DNA from: Lachnospiraceae bacterium | GTDB taxonomy: Bacteria > Bacillota_A > Clostridia > Lachnospirales > Lachnospiraceae | Reading direction: 5' to 3' | Length of the DNA stretch: 61,491 nucleotides | Assembly: GCA_017613595.1 (NCBI GenBank) | Contig: JAGADM010000127.1 | Coordinates: 1 to 61,491, forward strand | Shown: one piece after another, positions 8,018 through 15,335 of the stretch | How the letters are laid out: the number at the start of each line of letters is the position of its first letter | Position numbering within the stretch: position 1 is the first letter of the stretch | Program-made: the position numbers and the translations under genes | The notes under the pieces: generated by a model | Seen by the model: only the letters and a program-made list of their open reading frames with translations | What the model was told of the DNA's origin: nothing | The model's database searches: none

Positions 8018-9394
8018 CTATCGTCCGCAGATGAACTCCCAGATACGCTTCGGGGAGAGCTTCTGGCCGGTATGAAGCATCAGGCCGCGGTAGATTCTCG
8101 CAGCGAGGAATATGAGGAGCAATGCAACCGCTACAACCTCGACGCTGACAATCAATCCGCCGAGAAGTCCCAGGTTACCGGTCAGCAGATCAACCGGAAC
8201 ACAGAACGGAGCCGCGAAAGGAACGTAACGGCACACCTTGAGAACATCCTTTGCACCGGACAGAGATGCGAAATAGGTGATCATCCAGAAGATGATCATC
8301 GGGAATATGAACGCGCCGTTCGCCGAAGAGGTTTCTTCGGGCTTCGACACGAAGCTTCCGCCGATTGCCGCAAGCGCAAAGTAGATGAAGATACCGAAAC
8401 AGAATACGATAATGCTCATCACGATGGCAACCGGTGAAAGGGCGCTCTCGCCGATGAAGTTCCTAAGGAACGAGAGAACGCTCGAAAGCTTATTGTGGAA
8501 ATCGCTTCCGTGAAGTGCTTTTCCGATGATGCCGCCGGTAAGAAGACCAAGCAGCGCGCCGCCTACCCAGACAAAGAACTGTCCGAGTGCCATAACGGTA
8601 AGCGCAACGGTCTTTCCGAGGATCAGCGCGTTCGGATCAACCGAAACAAGCATCGTCTCCATCAGCTTGGATGTCTTCTCAATCGATACTTCCTTACAGA
8701 TCGTCTGACCGTGAAGAAGGATCATCATGTACATAACGAATCCGAGGATCGCGGGAAGGAATCCCTTGATGATCATATTCAGCATGCTGATCTCTTCGTC
8801 CGTGGAAACGGTTCTCGTAATCGGTTCAATCGAGATAAACTGAATGGCCTCTTCTGTCATATGAAGCGACTCATATACGGCATGTCTGACGGAATCGGAA
8901 ATGAAATCTCCGGCCGTCATAGCCTCGTCCTTCTCAATCTCGGAATCCTTCGGAATCTTCAGGCTTGTAACATACTTTACGCCGCCGTCATCGTTCGTTC
9001 CCTTTTCCACGATCGCGATAATGGTTTTGTTGGCAGGGTCCGAGGATGCTTCTTTGAAAGCCTCATCCTCAGTGCCCTCGGCGTCCTTGTAAACATAGAT
9101 GATATCGGGTGTCTCATCCTCGTCCTTTTCGTCATCCTCATCTTCTTCGGGAAGAATTTCCTCGAGGCCGGTCTTGTTGACAACCAGAACCGTACAGGTC
9201 TTGATATCTTTCTCTTTATCCTTGTCCTTATCGGACTTCGGACTTGCGGGCTTTCCGGTAAAGTAGATCAGTGCCGCACCGCCTAAGAACAGGAAGATGG
9301 CAAATATGATCGTAACCCGCAGAAACCCGTTACGGGTTGCGTACTGCTTCAAGGTAAAGCGGTATACGGAGCGAAAACCTTTCATCTGTCTCAT
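8018..9394 (-). CDS. ABC-2 type transporter permease, NatB-like (second permease)
   Basis: A 458-residue membrane protein: one N-terminal helix, a large extracytoplasmic domain of about 180 residues, then five or six C-terminal helices, the NatB/ABC-2_3 layout. The external domain contains a strikingly acidic stretch (around residues 75-95, mostly Glu and Asp), which may bind cations or keep the loop extended. The start ATG overlaps the end of the first permease (GTATGA) and follows AAAGGAGGT. With the ATPase and the other permease it would form an exporter with two different membrane subunits. Sodium or drug efflux is the usual NatAB role, but the substrate is not visible here. Confidence 0.82.
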   Translation of the reverse strand: MRQMKGFRSVYRFTLKQYATRNGFLRVTIIFAIFLFLGGAALIYFTGKPASPKSDKDKDKEKDIKTCTVLVVNKTGLEEILPEEDEDDEKDEDETPDIIYVYKDAEGTEDEAFKEASSDPANKTIIAIVEKGTNDDGGVKYVTSLKIPKDSEIEKDEAMTAGDFISDSVRHAVYESLHMTEEAIQFISIEPITRTVSTDEEISMLNMIIKGFLPAILGFVMYMMILLHGQTICKEVSIEKTSKLMETMLVSVDPNALILGKTVALTVMALGQFFVWVGGALLGLLTGGIIGKALHGSDFHNKLSSVLSFLRNFIGESALSPVAIVMSIIVFCFGIFIYFALAAIGGSFVSKPEETSSANGAFIFPMIIFWMITYFASLSGAKDVLKVCRYVPFAAPFCVPVDLLTGNLGLLGGLIVSVEVVAVALLLIFLAARIYRGLMLHTGQKLSPKRIWEFICGR

Positions 9395-10788
9395 ACGGTT
9401 TTACCTCCTTTCGCCTGCTTTAAGAACTTGCCGAGATCCTTCATCTTGATCTTATTGCCGTTGTACATGATCAGAATCTCGTATACACGAGCCGATACGA
9501 ACAGGATAACAATATCAAGTGCGATCAGAATGGCAAGTGAGAGAAGCCGGATCCACAGCGCGCCTGCACCGATAACGCATACGCCGGGAAGCAGGAACGG
9601 TGACGAAAGCGGAACGAGCATCGCCGCATAGAACAACGGGTTCGTCAGAGACTTCTGCATCGTCATGGAAGCGAACATACCGAGGTATGCGCCTATGATT
9701 GTGAGAACAACAAGAAAGCTCATGCTCTCCTGCATCTCTTCCATCTTGCGAACCATTGCGCCGCAAAGACCTGCGACAAATCCGTAGAACATAACGCCGC
9801 CGGCCACGCTTATCAGAGCAATAATGATATTCGGCAGGGTCAGATTGCTGAGAATACCTTCCGGAAGCTTGGTCTTCAGATAATCGGTGCCGGTAAACTG
9901 CTTCGTTAAGATGTTCGACAGGAATGCCAGTCCGAGTGAAACAACGAGCTGCAGGACCGTCGAAACAACCGAAGCAACAACCTTACCGAATACAAGCGCC
10001 ATCGGACGGATGGACGTCAGCAGGTATTCCATAACCTTTGTCGACTTATCCATCGCAACCGCCGTGGCAACCTGCGACGAAGACGTCGTAACGATCATCA
10101 TGACAACGAACAGAATTGCGTATACAACCCAGTACTTCGCCTCGGAAATATGAGGCTTCTCGGTGATAAACGTACCGTCGTTCTGTTCCATCAGGGAAAC
10201 AACTTCGTATTTGTAGTCGAGAGCGGCGATCTGTTCCTCGCCCATCTCGGTAACCTTGTACTTGAACTCGTCAAACTCCTTAATAAGGAGGCTTCCGATG
10301 TAATCGCACTCTTTGTCTTTTACCTTGGACTCGATCGCGGTAACAACGTCAAATGCGATGCCGCTCGTCAGGTCCGCGTAAATATGGATGATCGCGCTGT
10401 TAGGCTCTTTATTGACCTTCTCGCACAGATCCTTATATACCTTTTCGTCTTTTTCGCCTTCCAGGGTCAGCAGCACAAGGTAAGGCACACGCTGTACTTC
10501 TACATCCTTGAAGACTTCTTTTTCTTTAAATAAATCAGAACGGAAACCGGCGTCGGTGAAACCAAGCTCATCCAGAATATATACCTTCTGAAGAGTTGCC
10601 TCCTCGAAATTGTATTCCTCGTCGCCTTTGCCTTTCTTATCGCCCGTTAAGAGGGAGAGAACCGGAACCGCGAAGAAGCAGATTACCCACATAATGATCA
10701 TGAAGATCAAAAACGAGCGGTTCTTCCAGGTTTCGACAAGAGTGAAGCGGAATACGTCGGTCCATCCGCGGAACTCACTCTTTTTCAT
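9391..10788 (-). CDS. ABC-2 type transporter permease, NatB-like (first permease)
   Basis: A 465-residue permease with the same plan as its neighbour: an N-terminal helix, a large external region, and C-terminal helices of the ABC-2 family. I place the start at the ATG at 10788 because AGGAGGAAGG lies 8-10 bp upstream inside the ATPase gene; an earlier in-frame ATG would lengthen the overlap without a ribosome binding site. The coding sequence overlaps the ATPase end by 14 bp, so translation is coupled. The two permeases are diverged paralogues, suggesting an obligate heterodimeric membrane domain. Confidence 0.82.
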   Translation of the reverse strand: MKKSEFRGWTDVFRFTLVETWKNRSFLIFMIIMWVICFFAVPVLSLLTGDKKGKGDEEYNFEEATLQKVYILDELGFTDAGFRSDLFKEKEVFKDVEVQRVPYLVLLTLEGEKDEKVYKDLCEKVNKEPNSAIIHIYADLTSGIAFDVVTAIESKVKDKECDYIGSLLIKEFDEFKYKVTEMGEEQIAALDYKYEVVSLMEQNDGTFITEKPHISEAKYWVVYAILFVVMMIVTTSSSQVATAVAMDKSTKVMEYLLTSIRPMALVFGKVVASVVSTVLQLVVSLGLAFLSNILTKQFTGTDYLKTKLPEGILSNLTLPNIIIALISVAGGVMFYGFVAGLCGAMVRKMEEMQESMSFLVVLTIIGAYLGMFASMTMQKSLTNPLFYAAMLVPLSSPFLLPGVCVIGAGALWIRLLSLAILIALDIVILFVSARVYEILIMYNGNKIKMKDLGKFLKQAKGGKTV

Positions 10789-11764
10789 TGTCTGCACCTT
10801 CCTCCTCGGCAACGGTATTGCCGCCGACCTTCTCTACGAAAATCTCGTGCAGGCTCGGCTCACGAAGCTCAAAACGGATGATCGTGATCTTACGGCCCAT
10901 AACGGAATTGTTCGCATCGATCAGCGAACGCAGGAACTGCATTGCCTGCTCTTCGCCGGTAACACGGATGTGGTACTCGCTCGGAAGCTTCTCCACGATC
11001 GGAAGTCCGGCCTTTTCAATCAGGTCCTCAATCTCGCCTTCGCACTTAACGAAGAGGTTTACACGGCCGTAGCTCTTCTTAATCTCATCAAGGTTGCCCT
11101 GAAGCACGGTTTTACCATGATCAAGAATCGTGATATCCGTGCAGAATTCCTCAACGGTAGGCATCTGGTGACTGGACATGATAACGTACTTGTCCTTCGC
11201 AATCTCTTCACGGATAACTTCCTTGAAAAGGTCGGTATTAACCGGGTCGAGACCGCTCATCGGCTCGTCAAGGATAAGGAACTCCGGATCGGAGATCAGT
11301 GCCGCCATCAGCTGCACCTTCTGCTGGTTACCTTTACTGAGCTGGTCCGCAAGCTTCGGCTTGGGAGCCTTGCCCTTCGAGTTCTTCGGCGGGAACAGGT
11401 ACTCATCGAGTTCAAGACGCGTCGACCAGTGCTTGATGCGGTTCATAGCCTCGCTGCGCTTAACGCCCTTCAGACGGGCAAAGTACAGCAACTGATCAAT
11501 GATAGGATACTTCGGATAAAGTCCTCTTTCCTCGGCAAGATAGCCGATATTCATCTGTTTGGGCTGCATTTCCTTTCCGTCGAAAAGAACTTCGCCGGAA
11601 TCCTTCTGCAGCATACCGAGAATCATACGGATGGATGTCGTTTTACCGGCACCGTTCGTACCCAGAAGCGCATATACGCCCGGGCGATCCATTTTGAGAT
11701 TCAGGTGGTCAACTACGACCTTCTCGCCGTAGGATTTGACCAGATTACGCACTTCAAAAGACAT
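10775..11764 (-). CDS. ABC transporter ATPase, NatA-like
   Basis: A 329-residue ABC ATPase. Walker A is GTNGAGKTT, the signature region reads LSKGNQQKVQLMAAL, Walker B is FLILDEPMSGLDP, and the H-loop is VIMSSHQM. The LSKGNQQK form of the signature and a C-terminal extension of about 90 residues are typical of NatA-type ATPases that drive ABC-2 exporters. The start at 11764 follows CGGAGGTG; an upstream in-frame ATG at 11800 lacks a ribosome binding site and falls only a few bases after the predicted transcription start. First gene of a three-gene operon. Confidence 0.88.
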   Translation of the reverse strand: MSFEVRNLVKSYGEKVVVDHLNLKMDRPGVYALLGTNGAGKTTSIRMILGMLQKDSGEVLFDGKEMQPKQMNIGYLAEERGLYPKYPIIDQLLYFARLKGVKRSEAMNRIKHWSTRLELDEYLFPPKNSKGKAPKPKLADQLSKGNQQKVQLMAALISDPEFLILDEPMSGLDPVNTDLFKEVIREEIAKDKYVIMSSHQMPTVEEFCTDITILDHGKTVLQGNLDEIKKSYGRVNLFVKCEGEIEDLIEKAGLPIVEKLPSEYHIRVTGEEQAMQFLRSLIDANNSVMGRKITIIRFELREPSLHEIFVEKVGGNTVAEEEGADNEKE

Positions 11765-11808
11765 TGTTTCACACCTCCGTGTTTGTTCATGGAACCCCAA
11801 CTTTAGGC

Positions 11809-11837
11809 ATTATACCACACGTAAACTCTATTTACAA
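11809..11837 (-). promoter_or_regulatory. Promoter of the NatA-like operon
   Basis: Minus strand: -35 TTGTAA (11832-11837), 17-bp spacer, -10 TATAAT (11809-11814). The expected transcription start near 11803 leaves a short leader before the ATG at 11764. An AT-rich 10-bp inverted repeat (11865-11891) lies further upstream, after dtd. Confidence 0.7.
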
Positions 11838-11902
11838 CATTAATCTTGCACTTTTTTCTTTTTCTTTACATTTTTAACTGGAAAATGTAAAAATATTCCA
11901 TC

Positions 11903-12361
11903 TCATCCCTTACCGAGTTCAACGGAATCCAAAAAGACGGTGAACGGTCCGTCATTCAGCAGCCGCACCTTCATATCCGCTCCGAAGCTTCCGGTTTCCA
12001 CAGGAATCCCTTCGACATCGCGTATTCTCGCCGTGACATATTCATAGAGCCGCTCCGCCTCCAGCGGATTGCCTGCCTTGGTGAAAGAAGGCCTGTTGCC
12101 GTGCTTACAGTCCGCATACAGCGTGAACTGCGAAACAACAAGCATGGATCCGCCCACGTCGCGGATGGAAAGATTGGTCTTTCCGTTCTCGTCCTCGAAG
12201 ATCCGGAGCCCCGCAAGCTTCTTCACCATTGCGTCGGCAACCGCCTCGGTATCCGTATCGCATACGCCGACCAGAACAAGGTATCCTTTTCCGATCTCCC
12301 CGATGACCTTTCCTTCCACGGTGACCGAAGCCTCCGTTACCCTTTGAATCAAAAATCGCAT
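11903..12361 (-). CDS. dtd: D-aminoacyl-tRNA deacylase
   Basis: A 152-residue cytoplasmic enzyme that hydrolyses D-amino acids from mischarged tRNA. Family motifs are clear: [15 protein letters not shown] at the start, [16 protein letters not shown] in the middle, and the Gly-cis-Pro type [10 protein letters not shown] segment, with a typical length of about 150. The start at 12361 follows AGGAGG; an in-frame upstream ATG at 12415 would add 18 residues not found in the family. It lies downstream of xpt on the same strand, separated by 107 bp that contain only a weak GC hairpin, so it may be co-transcribed. Confidence 0.93.
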   Translation of the reverse strand: MRFLIQRVTEASVTVEGKVIGEIGKGYLVLVGVCDTDTEAVADAMVKKLAGLRIFEDENGKTNLSIRDVGGSMLVVSQFTLYADCKHGNRPSFTKAGNPLEAERLYEYVTARIRDVEGIPVETGSFGADMKVRLLNDGPFTVFLDSVELGKG

Positions 12362-12468
12362 ATCCCGTCCTCCTGAATAAGGCGCCTCATAAAGAAGCGC
12401 CCCGCATTTTTCCATGTTCAGTTCTTCAACCGATGATGCACGCTCCGTCGGAGCACCCTCGTCCCTTC

Positions 12469-13050
12469 TCAGGTTCCGTCTTCACGGAACGTAAGCTTTC
12501 CGCCGTCCATGCTTTCGATGATCGCAAGCGACTCAAGCCGGACGCCCATGCCGCGGATCTTGTCTCCGCCGGCCTGGAAGCCCTTCTCAATCGCGATTCC
12601 GCAGCCGACAAGCGTTGCCCCGGACTCCTTCACGATGGAAATGAGCCCCTCTAACGCACAGCCGTTCGCAAGGAAATCATCGATGATCAGCACCCGGTCC
12701 TCCGGTCCGAGGAACTTCTTTGCGACAATAACGTCGAAAACCCGCCCCTTCGTGAAGGAAGTGATCTGCGTTGTCAGCAGATCTCCGTCGAGATTCTTGC
12801 CCTGCGTTTTCTTGGCAAATACGACTTTGCACCCGAATTCCTCGGCCGCAATACAGGCTATACCGATACCGGATGCCTCAATTGTAAGAATCTTATTCAC
12901 TCCTGCATCGGCAAACCGACGTTTCCATTCCTTCGCCATCTGCCGGAATAATACAACATCCATCTGATGGTTCAGAAACATATCGACCTTCAGAATATTT
13001 CCTTCTTTTACGACACCTTCCTCACGGATCCGGTCTTCCAACAGTTTCAT
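12469..13050 (-). CDS. xpt: Xanthine phosphoribosyltransferase
   Basis: A 193-residue purine salvage enzyme converting xanthine and PRPP to XMP. The type I PRTase PRPP loop [11 protein letters not shown] is present, with the N-terminal hood [12 protein letters not shown] and the [11 protein letters not shown] region typical of Xpt. Length matches the family. It has its own promoter; the leader of about 75 nt is too short for, and lacks the conserved core of, the guanine riboswitch seen before xpt in Bacillus subtilis, so it is regulated differently here. Confidence 0.93.
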   Translation of the reverse strand: MKLLEDRIREEGVVKEGNILKVDMFLNHQMDVVLFRQMAKEWKRRFADAGVNKILTIEASGIGIACIAAEEFGCKVVFAKKTQGKNLDGDLLTTQITSFTKGRVFDVIVAKKFLGPEDRVLIIDDFLANGCALEGLISIVKESGATLVGCGIAIEKGFQAGGDKIRGMGVRLESLAIIESMDGGKLTFREDGT

Positions 13051-13132
13051 ACGGCACCTCCGTCTGACTGATTCCCGAGCAGACGTTTCTCACGGTTTTG
13101 AACCGCCCTTCGCGCCCGCCCGCGTTTTATTC

Positions 13133-13161
13133 AGTATAACACCGCGGAAAGCATTTGACAA
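13133..13161 (-). promoter_or_regulatory. xpt promoter
   Basis: Minus strand: -35 TTGTCA (13156-13161), 17-bp spacer, -10 TATACT (13133-13138). Its -35 hexamer overlaps the -35 of the divergent promoter at 13155-13183. Confidence 0.75.
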
Positions 13162-13183
13162 ATACTATCGCATATGTTAGATT
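13155..13183 (+). promoter_or_regulatory. Promoter of the structured leader and lipoprotein gene
   Basis: Perfect -35 TTGACA (13155-13160), 17-bp spacer, -10 TAGATT (13178-13183). The expected transcription start is near 13190. The -35 shares five bases with the opposing xpt -35, so the two promoters are back to back and probably cannot both bind polymerase at once. Confidence 0.65.
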
Positions 13184-13189
13184 AATGGC

Positions 13190-13363
13190 GAATCACAGGC
13201 ACACTGCGGAGAAGGCCCAAGCCGACTCCAAAGACGCTTCGCATAAGACGGTTCCGACGGGAAGGCTATCCGACCCTGACGGCGGTTTATTCTTTATGCC
13301 GAAAAGTCCGCGGGAATAACCTGCGGACTCTATGATGATAATATAAAAGAACGGAGTGATATC
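13190..13363 (+). promoter_or_regulatory. Structured 5' leader RNA, riboswitch-like, unassigned
   Basis: About 174 nt between a good promoter and the lipoprotein start. Two hairpins share one plan. In 13208-13229, GGAG pairs with CTCC, then an AA/GA internal loop, then GGC pairs with GCC around a CCAA loop. In 13259-13276, GGG pairs with CCC, the same AA/GA internal loop, then GG pairs with CC around a 4-nt loop; CCG/CGG at 13254-13256 and 13280-13282 extends it. The second hairpin sits inside a longer helix, GCATAAGA (13241-13248) with TCTTTATGC (13291-13299). A 7-bp hairpin (AGTCCGC at 13305-13311 with GCGGACT at 13323-13329) follows without a T run. The ACTCC at 13225-13229 could also pair with GGAGT at the ribosome binding site (13353-13357). 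It matches none of the riboswitch consensus cores I know. Confidence 0.5.
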
Positions 13364-14422
13364 ATGAAAAAAGCATTATCCCTGATCCTTTTAGCCTGCC
13401 TTACCGCTATGCTTCTTATCGGCTGCGGCAAGAAGGCTGAGCCGACCCCCACGGAAGTTCCCACCGAGCAGCCGACCGAGACTCCCGTAACCGGTGAGCC
13501 GACCGAGACCCCTACTCCCGAGCCTTACAAGGCCGTTGACATCAATGTTGCGGTTCTTAAGGGGCCTACCGCGATCGGTATGGTAAAGCTCATGTCCGAG
13601 GCGGAAGCAAAGACCGCGAAGAACAACTACACATTTACCGTAGCCGGCGCTGCCGACGAAATCACCGCCAAGATCATCAAAGGCGAGATCCCGGTTGCCG
13701 CGGTTCCCTGCAACCTTGCCTCGACGCTTTATAACAAGACCAAGGGCGGCGTTACCGTATGCGCGGTTAACACGCTCGGCGTCCTTTACATCGTTGATAC
13801 CGGCGACAGCGTACAGACTCTCGCAGACCTGAAGGGCAAGACAATCTTCGCTACCGGCGCAGGTACGACACCCGAGTATACGCTCCGCTACCTCCTCAAG
13901 TCCGCAGGAATCGATCCGGACAAGGATGTACAGATTACCTTCCTTTCCGAAGCAAGCGAGGCCGCTGCCCGTATCGCTGCCGCAGACGGCGAAGTGATTG
14001 CGATGCTCCCGCAGCCCTATGTGGCAACCGTACAGACAAAGGTTCCGAGCTTACGTGTTGCGCTTGACATTACCGCCGAGTGGGATAAACTGAACGATTC
14101 GACCGTTGTTACCGGCGTGATCGTTGCCAACACCGCATGGCTTAAAGACAACGCGGAGGCATTTGACGTATTCCTTGAGGAGTACAAGGCAAGTACCGCT
14201 TTTGCTACATCCAATGTTGACGAGGCTGCTGAACTCGTTGAGCATTTCGACATCTTCAAGGCTGCCGTTGCCAAGAAGGCGATTCCGCAGTGTAACATCG
14301 TATGCTACACGAACGACGAAATGAAGAAGGCCGTCTCGGCTTACCTGCAGATTCTCTTCGATGCCAATCCGGCATCCGTCGGCGGTGCAATGCCGGCAGA
14401 TGATTTCTATTACGTAAAGTAG
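13364..14422 (+). CDS. ABC transporter substrate-binding lipoprotein, NMT1/SsuA type
   Basis: A 352-residue exported lipoprotein: signal peptide ending in the lipobox LLIGC (Cys21), a Thr/Pro/Glu linker to about residue 48, then a two-lobed periplasmic-binding fold. The segments LADLKGKTIFATGAGTTPEYTLRYLL and the C-terminal DVFLEEYKAS are characteristic of the NMT1/THI5-like and sulfonate/nitrate/taurine-type binding proteins. No permease or ATPase gene adjoins it, so either partners lie elsewhere or it is an orphan receptor. It follows an unusually long structured leader, suggesting ligand-responsive control. Ligand unknown. Confidence 0.8.
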   Translation: MKKALSLILLACLTAMLLIGCGKKAEPTPTEVPTEQPTETPVTGEPTETPTPEPYKAVDINVAVLKGPTAIGMVKLMSEAEAKTAKNNYTFTVAGAADEITAKIIKGEIPVAAVPCNLASTLYNKTKGGVTVCAVNTLGVLYIVDTGDSVQTLADLKGKTIFATGAGTTPEYTLRYLLKSAGIDPDKDVQITFLSEASEAAARIAAADGEVIAMLPQPYVATVQTKVPSLRVALDITAEWDKLNDSTVVTGVIVANTAWLKDNAEAFDVFLEEYKASTAFATSNVDEAAELVEHFDIFKAAVAKKAIPQCNIVCYTNDEMKKAVSAYLQILFDANPASVGGAMPADDFYYVK

Positions 14423-14489
14423 TCCGTCGCAGACCCGGCAGTCAGCCGGTCTTCTTTCAAAACCTCTCCGCTAATCCGGTGCACAAACA

Positions 14490-14546
14490 AACAGGGCATG
14501 CCCTTCGGTCTACCCATCCGGTAGATGCCGTCGGACATGCCCTGTT
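14490..14546. terminator. Long hairpin between convergent genes
   Basis: AACAGGGCATG (14490-14500) pairs perfectly with CATGCCCTGTT (14536-14546), with an inner TCTACC/GGTAGA stem. It is followed by a short AT-rich tract on the plus strand and by a T-rich tract (TTTGTTTG) on the minus strand. Probably terminates both the lipoprotein gene and the Hsp20 gene. Confidence 0.65.
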
Positions 14547-14556
14547 ATTATACCGG

Positions 14557-15228
14557 TTAATCGATCTTAATGCCGCTCGCCGAATTCTCCTGCGGACGCT
14601 TCGCGGTAATGCGAAGAACGCCGTCCTTGTAGGATGCGTGAATCGACTTTGCGTCGAGATTGCCTACGCGGACCTTAAGGTCCATCTTTCCAACGAAGCC
14701 GGTGTTCTCAGTGAAAAGAACCGTTCCTTCTACCGTCGGAGCCTCTTTCTTAGCAGTGATAAGAATGGAATCCTTCTCGTAATTCAGCTTCACGTTGCTG
14801 CGGTCACAGCCAGGCAGCTCACAGAAGATGTTTACGGTATCCGCGGTATCCGCACGGTAATACGGGATACCGATTACCTTAGGCGCTCCGCCGATCTTGA
14901 TGCCGCTTACCGCGTCCTTTGCCTTGTTGAACCAATCCTCGAAAGGCTTCTTGGCAGCAGCCTCGCCGTCCTTTTTGCCCTCATCCGCAGTCTCGTTCTT
15001 TGCTTCGGTCTTATCCTCTGCCTTAGCCTCCGTCTTAGCGGGCTCTTCCTTCACATCATCGCCCTTGAATACATTCTCATTCTCTGCTTTCGCTTTCTCA
15101 GCGGATTCCTTCATCTTATCCTTCGCGGAATCCACTTCCTTCTGCAGCCCCTTGATGCTCTTCTCAATGGAATCAAAGAAACCATTCAGAGCCTCTGATG
15201 TCTTTGCGAAAAAATCATCATCAAACAT
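14557..15228 (-). CDS. Hsp20/alpha-crystallin family small heat-shock protein with long charged N-terminus
   Basis: A 223-residue protein. The C-terminal 95 residues form an alpha-crystallin domain (IFCELPGCDRSNVKLNYEKDS, then SYKDGVLRITAKR). The N-terminal 120 residues are unusual: a helical, highly charged Lys/Glu/Ala region that is probably a coiled coil and disordered tether. Typical bacterial Hsp20 proteins are about 150 residues with short N-termini. It is likely a holdase chaperone in the cytoplasm. It has its own promoter with a perfect inverted repeat just downstream of the -10, a likely repressor site. RBS AGGAGGAG. Confidence 0.82.
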   Translation of the reverse strand: MFDDDFFAKTSEALNGFFDSIEKSIKGLQKEVDSAKDKMKESAEKAKAENENVFKGDDVKEEPAKTEAKAEDKTEAKNETADEGKKDGEAAAKKPFEDWFNKAKDAVSGIKIGGAPKVIGIPYYRADTADTVNIFCELPGCDRSNVKLNYEKDSILITAKKEAPTVEGTVLFTENTGFVGKMDLKVRVGNLDAKSIHASYKDGVLRITAKRPQENSASGIKID

Positions 15229-15278
15229 ATTCTTCTCCTCCTGTCTATATTTGAAATGTGCTCTTACATCTCTTTTTG

Positions 15279-15335
15279 AGGTAAATGTCAGTTACCTTGT
15301 ACTATTGTTATACATGAAAACCTTCGGCTTGTCAA
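15279..15335 (-). promoter_or_regulatory. Hsp20 promoter with candidate operator
   Basis: Minus strand: -35 TTGACA (15330-15335), 17-bp spacer, -10 TATAAC (15307-15312). An inverted repeat AGGTAA, 7 bp, TTACCT lies at 15279-15297, covering roughly +10 to +30. It is not CIRCE (TTAGCACTC) nor a CtsR heptad. The -35 overlaps the 3' end of the upstream pepD gene. Confidence 0.65.

Noticed and set aside
10610..11806. 398-residue open frame opposite the NatA-like ATPase
   Set aside because: Antisense to a gene with complete ABC motifs and a ribosome binding site; its product has no recognisable domain. Codon structure of the real gene produces the shadow.
11865..11891. AT-rich inverted repeat after dtd as a terminator
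   Set aside because: Perfect 10-bp arms but the tract after it on the dtd strand is A-rich, not T-rich, so it is not a convincing terminator for dtd.
13051..13132. Guanine riboswitch upstream of xpt
   Set aside because: The predicted leader is only about 75 nt and lacks the conserved three-way junction core. The promoter leads almost directly to the gene.
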